Positions 45,657-54,901 of a stretch of DNA of 64,000 nt are shown in pieces. Numbering within the stretch: the stretch's first letter is position 1; each line of letters opens with the position of its first letter. The translations under genes and the position numbers were made by a program. The stretch is from Liquorilactobacillus sicerae (GTDB lineage Bacteria; Bacillota; Bacilli; Lactobacillales; Lactobacillaceae): positions 159,463-223,462 of the forward strand of contig NZ_JAHAVQ010000002.1 of NCBI RefSeq assembly GCF_029916425.1. Direction: 5' to 3'. The notes below the pieces were generated by a model that was given only the letters and a program-made list of their open reading frames with translations, had not been told where the DNA came from and did no database searches.

Positions 45657-47600
45657 ATGATTACTAAATTTAACCAGCTTAATTTTTGGCCTAAAGTTTT
45701 GATAGGCTACTTAACAATTGCCGTTTTGAGCAATTGTTTCTTTAAAAACTCTCTCAGCCAAAGCTTAATATTATTAATTGGTTTAACTTGGCTGATAGCA
45801 CTTTTTAAATTTTTTCAACCTGCACTTGATAAAATCAGTCAAAAGCACTTAAATTGCTTGTTAATTATCAGTTTGTTTTTGACCGTTATTTTGCAAAGTT
45901 GGATTTTAATAAGATTTCCTGTCAGCGTTTACCATGATCCTTATCGAGTTCTAACAGCGGCAGAACGCTTAGCTACCGGAGATCATAATTGGCAACAAAG
46001 TACCTACTTTGAGCGTTATCCCAATAATATTCCCCTGACATTTTTATTATCACTTTGGTTTAAGTTGACTTTCAAATTCCATTTGACTACCAATTTTTCC
46101 TTAGGGTTTCTCAATTTAGTTTGCTTAGACACCTTAATTATTAGCATAATTTTAATGCTTAAAAAGTTAGCAGCTCGCAATTCGCTAATCATTGCCAGTT
46201 TAACCTTTTTGATCTTTACTCCTTTTGCTTATAGTTACTATTTGCAGATTTTTTATTCAGATTTGCCCGCAATGCTCGGGCTAATGATCATTTTTCAAAT
46301 TTTGCTAAGCTGGAAAAAAACGCACATTGCTCAAAAGCTTTGGCTAGCTTTAAGCTTATTTATTACTGTTCTCATTAGCCAGCTGATCAAGCCGAGCTTA
46401 ATCGTGATTCTGCCAGCTACTTTACTATATATTTTGATCTTAAAGCAGCAAAAGCTACTGAAAAACAGTCGCTTATTAACGCCCTTAATTATAATTACTC
46501 TGGCGATTTGTATGTCATTTCCAACTGCTAAAATTATTGAACAAGCCGTCGCTTTTCAGCCGGAAACTAAATCCGAATTACCAGTGGAATCATGGATTTT
46601 AATGGGCTTGAACCAACATTCACATGGAACCTATGATGCAGCATTAATTGCTCAAGAAATTAAAATGCCCACTAAAGCTGCTCGCCAAAAAAAAGATCTG
46701 AAACAAATCAAAGCCCAAATTCATCGGCTGAAAATGGTTGGTTTATTTAAACAATGGTTCATCAAAGCCAGCATTCTTTTAAACGTGCGTTCATTCCTTG
46801 CTTGGTATAATGGCGGCTTACGTTCAGCTAATGCAAATATTTGGAATTGGCAAAAATTAGCAACCGTTAGCTATCAGTTGGCCAATATCTTGCTAGCAGC
46901 AGTTGTTTTCTTGCGACTTTTAAGCTGGCAGCCCCAGTTGGACAGCGCTAACGAAAGAATAGCTTTGTTTGCAGTCATTGTCGCACTCGGGTTATTATCT
47001 TTTAATACTTTTCTCTGGGAAACCGAAGCACGCTACGGACAGATAACTTTACCGCTAAACTTTTTACTTCTTGGAACTATTCCTTTCAAAAAAGCAAAAT
47101 TTAGCAAAATTCAAATCAAAAAAGCCTTATTAACTAGTATCATTATTCTCTTAGGCATCAGTGGCAGTAACTGGTCAAAACTTAAAAGCTCAAATACCGC
47201 ATCACAGATTGTTACTGCGCAAAGAAGTCAGCTTTCAAGTCAATACAACTCACCAACTTATGATTTGAAAGCAAATGATTGCATCAAGCAAAGAATCTCA
47301 TTTACCCACCAAGTTAATTTATTTTGGCTTGAAATGCCAAAGACTTCAAACATTATCGGTTGGTTAATGAACGACAACCATCATTATTCATTAATTAGAC
47401 AAGGAAAACATTTTGGGGTGAATAAAATAATTGCTCCAGGAAACTATTTATTAATTTTAAAAAATCCAACCAATAAAATACAAAAAATTGATCTAGCCCG
47501 AAACATTAACTATCAGCTAGCTGCTTATCCGTTGCAGATCAATCAAAAAACTGATCACTATGCTTCTTTGATTTATCAAGCCCTTTATGTCAGCAGATAA
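45657..47600 (+). CDS. Polytopic membrane glycosyltransferase (GT-C type)
   Basis: This protein of about 647 residues has many membrane helices and an external loop after the first two or three helices. The acidic/aromatic motif VYHDPYRVLTAAERLATGDH there resembles the catalytic loop of GT-C enzymes. It probably transfers the sugar made available by the upstream GtrB-like enzyme to a wall polymer or surface protein; the acceptor is unknown. The ATG at 45657 after GAAGTAGG is preferred over a GTG at 45648. A hairpin terminator follows. Confidence 0.7.
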   Translation: MITKFNQLNFWPKVLIGYLTIAVLSNCFFKNSLSQSLILLIGLTWLIALFKFFQPALDKISQKHLNCLLIISLFLTVILQSWILIRFPVSVYHDPYRVLTAAERLATGDHNWQQSTYFERYPNNIPLTFLLSLWFKLTFKFHLTTNFSLGFLNLVCLDTLIISIILMLKKLAARNSLIIASLTFLIFTPFAYSYYLQIFYSDLPAMLGLMIIFQILLSWKKTHIAQKLWLALSLFITVLISQLIKPSLIVILPATLLYILILKQQKLLKNSRLLTPLIIITLAICMSFPTAKIIEQAVAFQPETKSELPVESWILMGLNQHSHGTYDAALIAQEIKMPTKAARQKKDLKQIKAQIHRLKMVGLFKQWFIKASILLNVRSFLAWYNGGLRSANANIWNWQKLATVSYQLANILLAAVVFLRLLSWQPQLDSANERIALFAVIVALGLLSFNTFLWETEARYGQITLPLNFLLLGTIPFKKAKFSKIQIKKALLTSIIILLGISGSNWSKLKSSNTASQIVTAQRSQLSSQYNSPTYDLKANDCIKQRISFTHQVNLFWLEMPKTSNIIGWLMNDNHHYSLIRQGKHFGVNKIIAPGNYLLILKNPTNKIQKIDLARNINYQLAAYPLQINQKTDHYASLIYQALYVSR

Positions 47601-47630
47601 ATGCTGAAGCTCAAACGATCAAACCAACCT

Positions 47631-47679
47631 AAAAGCTCGACAGTCACTAAGCTCTTTAGCTAGCAATTGTTGAGCTTTT
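47631..47679. terminator. Terminator between the glycosyltransferase operon and the 47.7 kb gene
   Basis: AAAAGCTCGACA (47631-47642) and TGTTGAGCTTTT (47668-47679) form a 12-bp stem with one G-U pair. It serves the plus-strand operon and possibly the convergent small gene. Confidence 0.7.
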
Positions 47680-47716
47680 AATCTCAAGTTGCTTATTTTC
47701 TTGTTCAAGATATTTA

Positions 47717-47956
47717 TTATTTAAAATATTGAATAGCTTGAAAAATTAAATATCCGCCAACTAAAATCAACAAGACTCCCAAAGCACGTGCCAAAAGCTT
47801 GAGCCCTCTTTTTAAATCTTGTTCTTGTAATGGATAACTTGCCCCTGCCAACAGTTCGTAATGTTTAAAAAATGCTAACGCCCCGCCACCCCAAAGCACG
47901 GTAATGCCAACTAAAACCGAGCCGAGGTTGCTTAGTAAATTATTGTTAATGATCAC
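47717..47956 (-). CDS. Small two-helix membrane protein, N-terminus uncertain
   Basis: From GTG 47956 the frame gives 79 residues with two membrane helices (LGSVLVGITVLWGGGALAF and LLARALGVLLILVGGYLIF). The same frame stays open and protein-like to 48058 (RTPWIASILASTTITILGV, a further helix) without any ATG, GTG or TTG start. An ATG in another frame near 48028 suggests a start-proximal frameshift. The family is not recognised. It may be a slightly damaged gene or use an unusual start. Confidence 0.5.
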   Translation of the reverse strand: MIINNNLLSNLGSVLVGITVLWGGGALAFFKHYELLAGASYPLQEQDLKRGLKLLARALGVLLILVGGYLIFQAIQYFK

Positions 47957-48188
47957 CCCTAAGATCGTGATTGTTGTACTTGCTAAAATACTGGCAATCC
48001 ACGGCGTTCTAAAATTCTCCCCATTTTCATTACTTCTTTCGACTTTGTTTTTATGACTTCAGCTTTCTTGAAATAAAGCAAGATTAGTACGTCTTTTTTC
48101 TAGGCAGCCTCGGATCTTCTGAAAGCCAGTGGCTAACAATAAATCCCCATTAGTTAAGCAAAACAATGCTCCACTGCTTAAAAAACAA

Positions 48189-48218
48189 GCATTTTGAAAC
48201 TCAGCCACTTCAAAATGC
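48189..48218 (-). terminator. Terminator of the 48.2 kb surface-protein gene
   Basis: GCATTTTGAA (48189-48198) and TTCAAAATGC (48209-48218) are a perfect 10-bp stem with a T run on the minus strand, just past the gene's stop. The remaining spacer 48059-48230 shows nothing else. Confidence 0.8.
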
Positions 48219-48230
48219 CCACTTATCTAA

Positions 48231-49217
48231 TTAATTGTTATCATTGCTTTGATCTGTTTGGTTATTATTATCAGTCGTTGCCGGTGACTCTTGTTGATTA
48301 TCAGTTTTTTCAGTTGCTGCTTGGTCATTATTAGAAGCAACCGCCTGACTGCCAGAGTCCTCGTTAGACTGATTGGTTGCAACCGCTGTCCCAGCCTTAG
48401 TCTCAGTTGAATAATTGCCGGTTCCACTATTAGAGCGAGCATGATAATACGAACGTGAACCTTTGGCATAATTTGTACCAGCATAGCTCGATCCACTCGT
48501 TTCACCATAATAATATGTAGTTGTTGAGCTTATCTTCGCACTAGTAGCCGACGAAGCGGTCGTTGATGAGTGACTTTCACTAGAACTTGCAGCTATTGCT
48601 GTATTGGCTGCTGAATCCGTGAGTGTTGACTGAGCTGTTGAAGACTTTGCAGCAGCTTGATCAGCCTTTTGATCAAGCTTTTGCAGTTGTTTTGAATATT
48701 TTTTTGTCAAATTAGTAATTTGTTTTTTAAAGGCATTTGCTCGCTGAGTTGATGCAAAAATAACTTGCTGATGTTGTTGAAGAAAAGCTTTTGCTTGTTG
48801 CAATTTTTTTACCTTTGCCCGCAGATCATGTTTGCTGGCATGTTTTAGATCAGTGATCGTATTTTGCTTGACTGTTTGCTCAATTTGCTGAACAAAATGT
48901 CGACGTCCTGATGCAATTACTGCTTGATATTCATCGACCACTCGCTGATTTTGGCTCTCTTGATCCAAATATGTTTGGTAATCATTTTCCAACACTTTAA
49001 GCCTTTGCAACCGCTGAGTGTCCGTTTTAGAATTCTTCAGCGCCTTTTTTTGAGCTCGGATCTGATAAATTTCAGCGCTGATACGATTAGCCTCAACTTG
49101 TTGATGATGCCGTGAGATCCCTGCCCAGGCAACAATTGTGACCAACAGAACAAAACCAATTACACTAGCAATGACACTAACCTTTTGATTGAGCCGACGA
49201 TAATGTGATCCTCTCAT
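48231..49217 (-). CDS. Membrane-anchored coiled-coil protein with Ser/Thr/Asn-rich tail
   Basis: This 328-residue protein of unknown family has a basic N-terminus and one membrane helix (about 14-36). A long charged coiled coil follows (about 40-190, rich in Gln, Lys, Leu). A low-complexity Ser/Thr/Ala tail with a YYYGETSGSSYAGTNYAKGS patch and an Asn/Asp/Gln-rich end completes it. No LPXTG or cysteine is seen. The topology predicts an external tail, possibly glycosylated or wall-spanning. AAAGAAT is a weak ribosome site. It is a real gene by codon pattern; function unknown. Confidence 0.7.
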   Translation of the reverse strand: MRGSHYRRLNQKVSVIASVIGFVLLVTIVAWAGISRHHQQVEANRISAEIYQIRAQKKALKNSKTDTQRLQRLKVLENDYQTYLDQESQNQRVVDEYQAVIASGRRHFVQQIEQTVKQNTITDLKHASKHDLRAKVKKLQQAKAFLQQHQQVIFASTQRANAFKKQITNLTKKYSKQLQKLDQKADQAAAKSSTAQSTLTDSAANTAIAASSSESHSSTTASSATSAKISSTTTYYYGETSGSSYAGTNYAKGSRSYYHARSNSGTGNYSTETKAGTAVATNQSNEDSGSQAVASNNDQAATEKTDNQQESPATTDNNNQTDQSNDNN

Positions 49218-49382
49218 TTTATTCTTTCCTTTTTATTTGGATTCTGCCTCATAAATTATTTTAGCAAAAAAGGCTCGTTAAAACTAGCAGAAGAACATTA
49301 TTCAAGCAATGGTTTTCTACGGCTTGTTATTTTCTTATCTTTTTGATATTATAATGATATCAAAAGGCTGGAGGAAGCTAAA

Positions 49383-49817
49383 ATGAAATTATCAAGTATC
49401 ATTTGTCGTTTAATTGGGGGATATTTGCTTTCCGGTATCTATCTCGGATTTACTCTACTAATTTTAAATGAACGTGGATCCGGTCAAGGAATACCTGTCA
49501 CTTCAAATTTGTTCAACAAATATTTCATTTTCGATGCACTCTGCTTATTTCCGCTGGCTTATCTGATTGTTGCTAATTGGCGAGCAAAGTTAAAAGCTGC
49601 AGCTGATGAAAGCAATATCCAAAAAGCCTTTGAAAAAAGCGGTGAATCATTTGCCACTGCGAACTTCATCCCCGCTTATCTCTATCATGGCACCATGACC
49701 GGCTCATCAGCTGCCATTTTTTTACTGTATTACTTGGTATTTTTATTATCACCACTCGTTTTAAGCTGCTGGCTAATCTGGAAAGCAATCAAAAAGCTTT
49801 GTTTAACCCTTAAATGA
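49383..49817 (+). CDS. Small membrane protein of unknown function
   Basis: This 144-residue protein has about four hydrophobic helices, two at the N-terminus (IGGYLLSGIYLGFTLLIL; YFIFDALCLFPLAYLIV) and one or two near the end. A polar, alanine-rich segment lies between. GGAGGAAG precedes the ATG. It is convergent with kup, 24 bases away and without a visible terminator. No family recognised. Confidence 0.6.
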   Translation: MKLSSIICRLIGGYLLSGIYLGFTLLILNERGSGQGIPVTSNLFNKYFIFDALCLFPLAYLIVANWRAKLKAAADESNIQKAFEKSGESFATANFIPAYLYHGTMTGSSAAIFLLYYLVFLLSPLVLSCWLIWKAIKKLCLTLK

Positions 49818-49841
49818 GACCCCCCATTCCCAATGATTTTC

Positions 49842-51833
49842 TTACTTTTGAGCCGCATTTTTGATTTCTTTCAAATAAATTTTTGGTGAGCGCCGTTGCT
49901 TTAAAAATAACGGAACTTTTTCAATCCGAACATCACTAAATTCTAGACCAAACCATTGAGCTGGTGTTGTACTATGATTTTGCAAAAAGATTCTGGCTTT
50001 GATCAACCAGTGTTGCCAAGCTGGAAGCGTTGTATCCTCAGATAATAATTCATGAATTAAAATAAAACAAAAATCACCAATTTTTCGTTTCCCTAAAGTA
50101 GTATATTTTTGCGGTTGTTGATCGATAATCCCTCTTTTTACTAAATCATTCACAACTTGCCGCAAATAAAGATTAATATGATGACTAGTTTTAAATCCCA
50201 GATATAATTGCAAATCAACAATGTTTCTTGTCCCTAGCATATCCACTGTGTAGTAGCAATTATCAGGCTCATCAGTCGTATTAACGGTTACAAACCAATA
50301 AACTAAGGCTCGTTTAGGCTGCTTATCCAAAATCGAATAGAGCATTTCTCTTTTTACTTGATAGTTTGACCGTACTTTAGCCATCATTACAACATTGCTC
50401 ATAAATAAAGGAATCGTTTGATCAGCTGTTAAATCAGCTAGTTGTTTTTTGTAATCCAAAAGTGAGACTTTATCTGTTTCATCCAATAAATTGTCACGAA
50501 TTTGGTTTCCAAAATACCAAATTGCCATGATTGCCAAAATAATAATCGTGATTAACAAAGTAATATAACCACCATAAATAATTTTAGTTAGACTCGCTAA
50601 TAAGAAAATCATTTCAATAGTCCCAAAAACTGTCACAAAAATTCTAGCAATTAGTGGATGTCCTCGATGTTTTAAAAAGTTTTTCAACAATAAAGTTGTC
50701 ATTAGCATTGTCATCGTAATTGCTAAACCATAAGCGGCTTCCATTCGATCTGAAGTTTGAAAGTAAAGCACGATTAGCAACGTGCAAGTACATAATAACC
50801 AATTAACTTTATTGATATAGACCTGTCCACGTTGTTTGCTAGGATATTCAATTTTTAAATGTGGCAAAAGTTTTAGACCCATTGCTTCTTCTACTAAAGT
50901 GAACGAGCCAGTGATCAAAGCTTGTGAGGCAATAATCGCCGCTAATGTAGCCAGTAAAATTGCAAATGGTCGAAACTCTAACGGTAACATTTGATAAAAC
51001 GGATTAGTGATCGTCTGACCAGCAGGCTGTTGTAACAGCCAGGCTCCTTGTCCTAGGTAATTAAGCATCAAGGCTAAAAAAATAAACGGCCAAGTGACGT
51101 AAATGTTGCTACGACCGACATGTCCCATGTCTGAATAAAGGGCCTCAGCTCCTGTCGTTGCCAAGAAAACTCCACCTAAAATAAAGATTCCAACTGGATT
51201 TACCGGCGAAAATAGTAGTTTAATTCCATAGATTGGCGATAAAGCTTGTAAAATCGACCAATTTTGGCTTAGATTTTTCAAACCGCTGATCGCCAAAAAA
51301 CTAAACCAGCAGACCATTACTGGTCCGAAAGCTTTGCCAATTACATCGGTACCAAAATTTTGGATTGTAAATAAAAGTAACAGAATCACTAAAGTCCCAG
51401 CAACAACTTCTTTTTGCTGCGTCACTAAAACTTGACCATTAAATGCCATGCCCTTTAATCCCTCTAAGGCACTCGTCACGGTCACTGCTGGTGTTAGCGT
51501 TCCATCAGCTAATAAGGCTGCTCCGCCAATTAATGTTGGAATCAACAGCCATTTGCCATTTTTTCTAATCAGTGCATATAAAGCAAAAATTCCGCCTTCA
51601 CCTTGGTTAGCGGCATGCATGGCAATCAACACATATTTGATCGTCGTAATTAGCATTAAAGTCCAAAAGATCAAAGACACAGTTCCCCAAACATATTCAG
51701 TTGTCAATGGCTGTTTGCCAAGCTCATTTAACAAGTTGCTCATGACATATAGCGGTGAAGTACCAATATCACCATAAACTACACCGACTGTGATCAAACA
51801 GCCAATTAACGAAAAACGAATCTGTTTATTCAT
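49842..51833 (-). CDS. kup: Kup-type potassium transporter
   Basis: This protein of about 663 residues has 12 membrane helices and a soluble C-terminal domain. The family start VVYGDIGTSPLYVMSNL and the segment NQGEGGIFALYALIRK are diagnostic. It is a proton-coupled potassium importer. ATG 51833 is chosen; the frame is open to 51848 but with poor starts. It is downstream of the kdpD/kdpE-like genes and a 49-residue membrane peptide on the same strand, so it is probably controlled by that two-component system. No kdpFABC is present in the window. Confidence 0.93.
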   Translation of the reverse strand: MNKQIRFSLIGCLITVGVVYGDIGTSPLYVMSNLLNELGKQPLTTEYVWGTVSLIFWTLMLITTIKYVLIAMHAANQGEGGIFALYALIRKNGKWLLIPTLIGGAALLADGTLTPAVTVTSALEGLKGMAFNGQVLVTQQKEVVAGTLVILLLLFTIQNFGTDVIGKAFGPVMVCWFSFLAISGLKNLSQNWSILQALSPIYGIKLLFSPVNPVGIFILGGVFLATTGAEALYSDMGHVGRSNIYVTWPFIFLALMLNYLGQGAWLLQQPAGQTITNPFYQMLPLEFRPFAILLATLAAIIASQALITGSFTLVEEAMGLKLLPHLKIEYPSKQRGQVYINKVNWLLCTCTLLIVLYFQTSDRMEAAYGLAITMTMLMTTLLLKNFLKHRGHPLIARIFVTVFGTIEMIFLLASLTKIIYGGYITLLITIIILAIMAIWYFGNQIRDNLLDETDKVSLLDYKKQLADLTADQTIPLFMSNVVMMAKVRSNYQVKREMLYSILDKQPKRALVYWFVTVNTTDEPDNCYYTVDMLGTRNIVDLQLYLGFKTSHHINLYLRQVVNDLVKRGIIDQQPQKYTTLGKRKIGDFCFILIHELLSEDTTLPAWQHWLIKARIFLQNHSTTPAQWFGLEFSDVRIEKVPLFLKQRRSPKIYLKEIKNAAQK

Positions 51834-51856
51834 TCCGACCACTTCCAATTCTCTCT

Positions 51857-52006
51857 TTAAAAATACCTGAGTGCCAAATAACTATAAATTAACAGCAAAC
51901 AACCAATTAGCCAAAATTGTCCTGAAACAAAATGTTCTGTCGATAAAAAGGTCAAAATTATCAGTCCAATTAGAACTGTCCAAGCTAGATATTTTTGAAA
52001 TTTCAT
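51857..52006 (-). CDS. 49-residue two-helix membrane peptide between kdpE and kup
   Basis: The frame starts MKFQKYLAWTVLIGLI and has two hydrophobic helices separated by a short polar turn (STEHFVSGQ), ending YSYLALRYF. It sits 18 bases after the regulator stop and 23 bases before the kup start, in the same direction. A weak GTGAAGTGA site precedes the ATG. Its size and place recall KdpF, the small stabilising peptide of Kdp pumps, but there is no clear sequence match and the partner here would be Kup or the kinase. Function unknown. Confidence 0.6.
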   Translation of the reverse strand: MKFQKYLAWTVLIGLIILTFLSTEHFVSGQFWLIGCLLLIYSYLALRYF

Positions 52007-52024
52007 TTTGTTTCACTTCACTTT

Positions 52025-52720
52025 TTAATTTTGAATAAAACTATACCCAACGCCAATGTGAGTTTTAATAAATTTCATTGCGTTTGCATCCGGCTCGATC
52101 TTTCTCCGAAGCGCAGCAATTGCCACGCGCAAAGATGTAGTATCGCCAACTGGCTTATCCTGCCAAAGCGAACGCATAAGATAGCCGTGAGTTAAAACCT
52201 TTGACGTATTATTAGCCAACAAGCACAGTAAATTATAGGTTGTTTCCGTTAAATTAAGCGGTCCATCTTTTAAATAAGCCGTTCGTGCTAAAAAATCTAT
52301 TTTTAAATCACCATTTTGATAAATTCGCTGATTACCATTTGTATTTTCCAAATAATTTCGTCTCCGCAGTGCCGCCCGAATATGAGCTAGCAATTCATTA
52401 ATTGAAAAAGGCTTGATTAAATAATCGTCCGCTCCTTGGTCAAGCGCTAAAATCTTATCATTTTCCTCATTTCTAGCAGAAACAACAATAATCGGCGTTA
52501 ATTCCACCTGCCTGATCCGTTCAATAATTTCAATTCCATCAACATCCGGCAAACCAAGATCAAGCAGGATAACTTCTGGCTCAAACAATTTAAAACTATT
52601 CAAAGCTTCTTTGCCATCTTTGACCCAGATAACAACATAATGATTGGCCTTTAAAGCCATGGTGATCAAATGGCCGACTTCATGATCATCTTCGACTAAC
52701 ATTATTCTGAAATTTTTCAT
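52025..52720 (-). CDS. kdpE: KdpE-like response regulator
   Basis: This 231-residue OmpR-family regulator has the phospho-acceptor aspartate in VILLDLGLPDVDG, the lysine in DDYLIKPFSINELLAH, and the output helix LRVAIAALRRKIEPD ending THIGVGYSF. It starts directly after the kinase stop (TAG then ATG). Typical KdpE proteins respond to potassium limitation and here probably drive kup. Assignment to KdpE rests on the fused kinase type. Confidence 0.88.
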   Translation of the reverse strand: MKNFRIMLVEDDHEVGHLITMALKANHYVVIWVKDGKEALNSFKLFEPEVILLDLGLPDVDGIEIIERIRQVELTPIIVVSARNEENDKILALDQGADDYLIKPFSINELLAHIRAALRRRNYLENTNGNQRIYQNGDLKIDFLARTAYLKDGPLNLTETTYNLLCLLANNTSKVLTHGYLMRSLWQDKPVGDTTSLRVAIAALRRKIEPDANAMKFIKTHIGVGYSFIQN

Positions 52721-54667
52721 CTAGTTTTCCTCCCAGCTTGGTAAAGTAAACCAAAATCTAACTCCGACCGGTTTGACATTTTCAACACCAATCTTACCAC
52801 CACAAGCAGAAATGATTGCTTGGCAAAGTGCCAAACCAATTCCCAGCCCTTTTCGACCAACAGTGCCGTTGTGACCACGATAAAAGAGTTTAAAAATTTG
52901 ATCCTTATCATGAATTTGTGGACCGTTATTATAAATTGTGACTAAGATTTGCTGATGTTTAGTTTTAGTGGCAGCCAATTTGATAATTGAACCTGACGGC
53001 GTATATTTGAGTGCATTATTGATTATATTAACAATTACTTGAACAATTAATTGGCCGTTAGTGTTTGCAATTAAATCTGTTTCCGGTAATTCAGTTAAAA
53101 GTTGATGTTCTTCTGCCAAGGGGCTCAAATGATTAAGTGCTGCTTCAAAAATATCGGCGATTAATTCCGGCTCGCGTTTTACTTTAAAATTCTGGTTATC
53201 AACCTTCGTCATTGATAACAAATTTTCCGTCAAATCAATCAACCAAGCAGCATTTTGATTGATCGAATGGTATAGTTCATTCTTTTGTTTTCCACCCAAT
53301 TGGTATTCCTCATGGAGCAGCATATCAGAATCACCATAAATTGCTGTCAAGGGTGTTCGTAAATCATGTGAAATTCCACGCAATAAATCAGCTCGTAATT
53401 TTTCTTGCTGTGCTAAAGCTAATGTTTCAGCTTGTTTTTTTAAACTTAGATTTTGCCGAATTGCTTGGCCACAAGTCAGGGCAATTGAAACTGCTAAGTC
53501 CAGTGTTAATGGATCTGGTAACTTGTTTTGATCAATTTTAATAGCAATTACCCCAGCTGTTTTTTCGCCTCGAATTATAGTCACTGGAAGCAAAATAAAA
53601 TTTAACTTGCTGTTTTTAGTACTTCCCCATCCAGCTAGCTGCTGATGCTGTTTTACCCACTTAAACAAAGCCACGAAATTTGGCATTGCTAATTCGAGCA
53701 AATCAGCTGTAAAATTATCGCCAAATTTTTGCACTAATTCGTATTTGTGATCTTTCTCTTTCCAAATAAAAACATTGTTGCCGAAAAGCTTATTTAACTG
53801 TTCCCCAGTTACTTGAAAAATTTCGCTGATTGTTTGACAAGTCTGTAAACGTTGACTGGTTTTTAAAAGAATATCCGTTCGAAACGCCCGACCAGCATCT
53901 AAATTCGCTTGTTTCTGAATTTTAGCAGTCCAAGAACCACTCAAAAAAGCGACAATAAATAAGATTCCAAAGGTTAAGAGATTGTTAGTATTTGTTTGTA
54001 ATGAACCAATTGGTCTAGTAAAGAAAAAGTCATACATAATGGGAATTGCTAAGGAATAAAGTAATGAGTAAAGTCTGTCTTTAGTTACTATTGCGGTCAA
54101 CATCACTCCCAAAATATAAATCAAAATGATATTCGTATTATCAGAATTAATGTCTTTTAAAATTAATCCTCCCAAAGTTGTTATTAATAAAATTAGTAAA
54201 ATTTTAAAAAAATTAGTCAGTCTAATTTTTTCAGTCAGCCAGGCTGAAAGTTTCAATCTTCGTTTAGATTTTGGAATTGCATCAATCTTTGAATTGTCTA
54301 CCCTGACTTTTTCAATTTCTGGTAGCAGATGATCAAGCAAGTTGAATTGATTTTTATCCCAACTTTTCAAATATCCAGTTTCATAAATTACGGTTGTAAT
54401 CCCCTTTTGCTTCACATATTCACTGAGCAAACGGATTCGATCACTCCCATAAAGGATCGTAACTTTAATGCCTAAACTTTCTGCTAAGCGAAAATTTGAA
54501 ATCAAATTTCGATCATTCAGCAGGGACAAACTTTGACTAATATAAATTCCAGTTAGCTGAATTTGTCTACCAGCTGCTAAATCAGCAGCTAATTGAATTG
54601 TTCTTAGATTGCTAGCAGAATTTGAAAGGCAAACTAGTATTTGCGGTGGTTGATTTTCTTTCATCAT
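52721..54667 (-). CDS. kdpD: KdpD-like sensor kinase lacking the N-terminal KdpD domain
   Basis: This kinase of about 648 residues starts directly with the Usp-like domain (PQILVCLSNSASNLRTIQLAA). It lacks the roughly 220-residue ATP-binding KdpD domain of full-length (about 890) proteins. The four-helix DUF4118 sensor follows (about 165-245, with PIMYDFFFTRPIGSL), then a GAF-like region, the His box GISHDLRTPLTAI and the ATPase box KGLGIGLALCQAI. The shortened form is common in Firmicutes, where Usp domains can bind c-di-AMP. ATG 54667 with AAGGAG is chosen. The first genes of a kdpD-kdpE-peptide-kup cluster. Confidence 0.88.
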   Translation of the reverse strand: MMKENQPPQILVCLSNSASNLRTIQLAADLAAGRQIQLTGIYISQSLSLLNDRNLISNFRLAESLGIKVTILYGSDRIRLLSEYVKQKGITTVIYETGYLKSWDKNQFNLLDHLLPEIEKVRVDNSKIDAIPKSKRRLKLSAWLTEKIRLTNFFKILLILLITTLGGLILKDINSDNTNIILIYILGVMLTAIVTKDRLYSLLYSLAIPIMYDFFFTRPIGSLQTNTNNLLTFGILFIVAFLSGSWTAKIQKQANLDAGRAFRTDILLKTSQRLQTCQTISEIFQVTGEQLNKLFGNNVFIWKEKDHKYELVQKFGDNFTADLLELAMPNFVALFKWVKQHQQLAGWGSTKNSKLNFILLPVTIIRGEKTAGVIAIKIDQNKLPDPLTLDLAVSIALTCGQAIRQNLSLKKQAETLALAQQEKLRADLLRGISHDLRTPLTAIYGDSDMLLHEEYQLGGKQKNELYHSINQNAAWLIDLTENLLSMTKVDNQNFKVKREPELIADIFEAALNHLSPLAEEHQLLTELPETDLIANTNGQLIVQVIVNIINNALKYTPSGSIIKLAATKTKHQQILVTIYNNGPQIHDKDQIFKLFYRGHNGTVGRKGLGIGLALCQAIISACGGKIGVENVKPVGVRFWFTLPSWEEN

Positions 54668-54759
54668 TAGTTGCTCCTTCAACTTGAATTTGCTGCTTTC
54701 GACTATACCAAAATTCTTGTTAAAATGGTGTTAAAATCTCAGATATTTAAGAGAAAATA

Positions 54760-54874
54760 AAAAAGTGTTATAACTGCGTTAAGTCAACTAATCACTAAAT
54801 TGTTCAACTTCATTTAAAATAGATTGAACAATCTCTTATGATTGGTTACTAAAATCGCTGTTAACGCACTTTTT
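54760..54874. repeat. Three nested inverted repeats upstream of kdpD
   Basis: Outer arms GCGTTAA (54776-54782)/TTAACGC (54861-54867) are flanked by AAAAAGT/ACTTTTT. Middle arms are AACTAATCA (54786-54794)/TGATTGGTT (54839-54847). Inner arms are ATTGTTCAA (54799-54807)/TTGAACAAT (54824-54832). On the minus strand a T tract follows. It may be the terminator of the 54.9 kb gene or a structured leader of kdpD, whose start is 90 bases beyond. Confidence 0.6.
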
Positions 54875-54901
54875 CTTTTTGGAAAATGCCGTTAATAACT
54901 T

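Noticed and set aside
54760..54874. Known c-di-AMP (ydaO-type) riboswitch upstream of kdpD
   Set aside because: None of the conserved ydaO core segments could be found; only simple nested stems are present.
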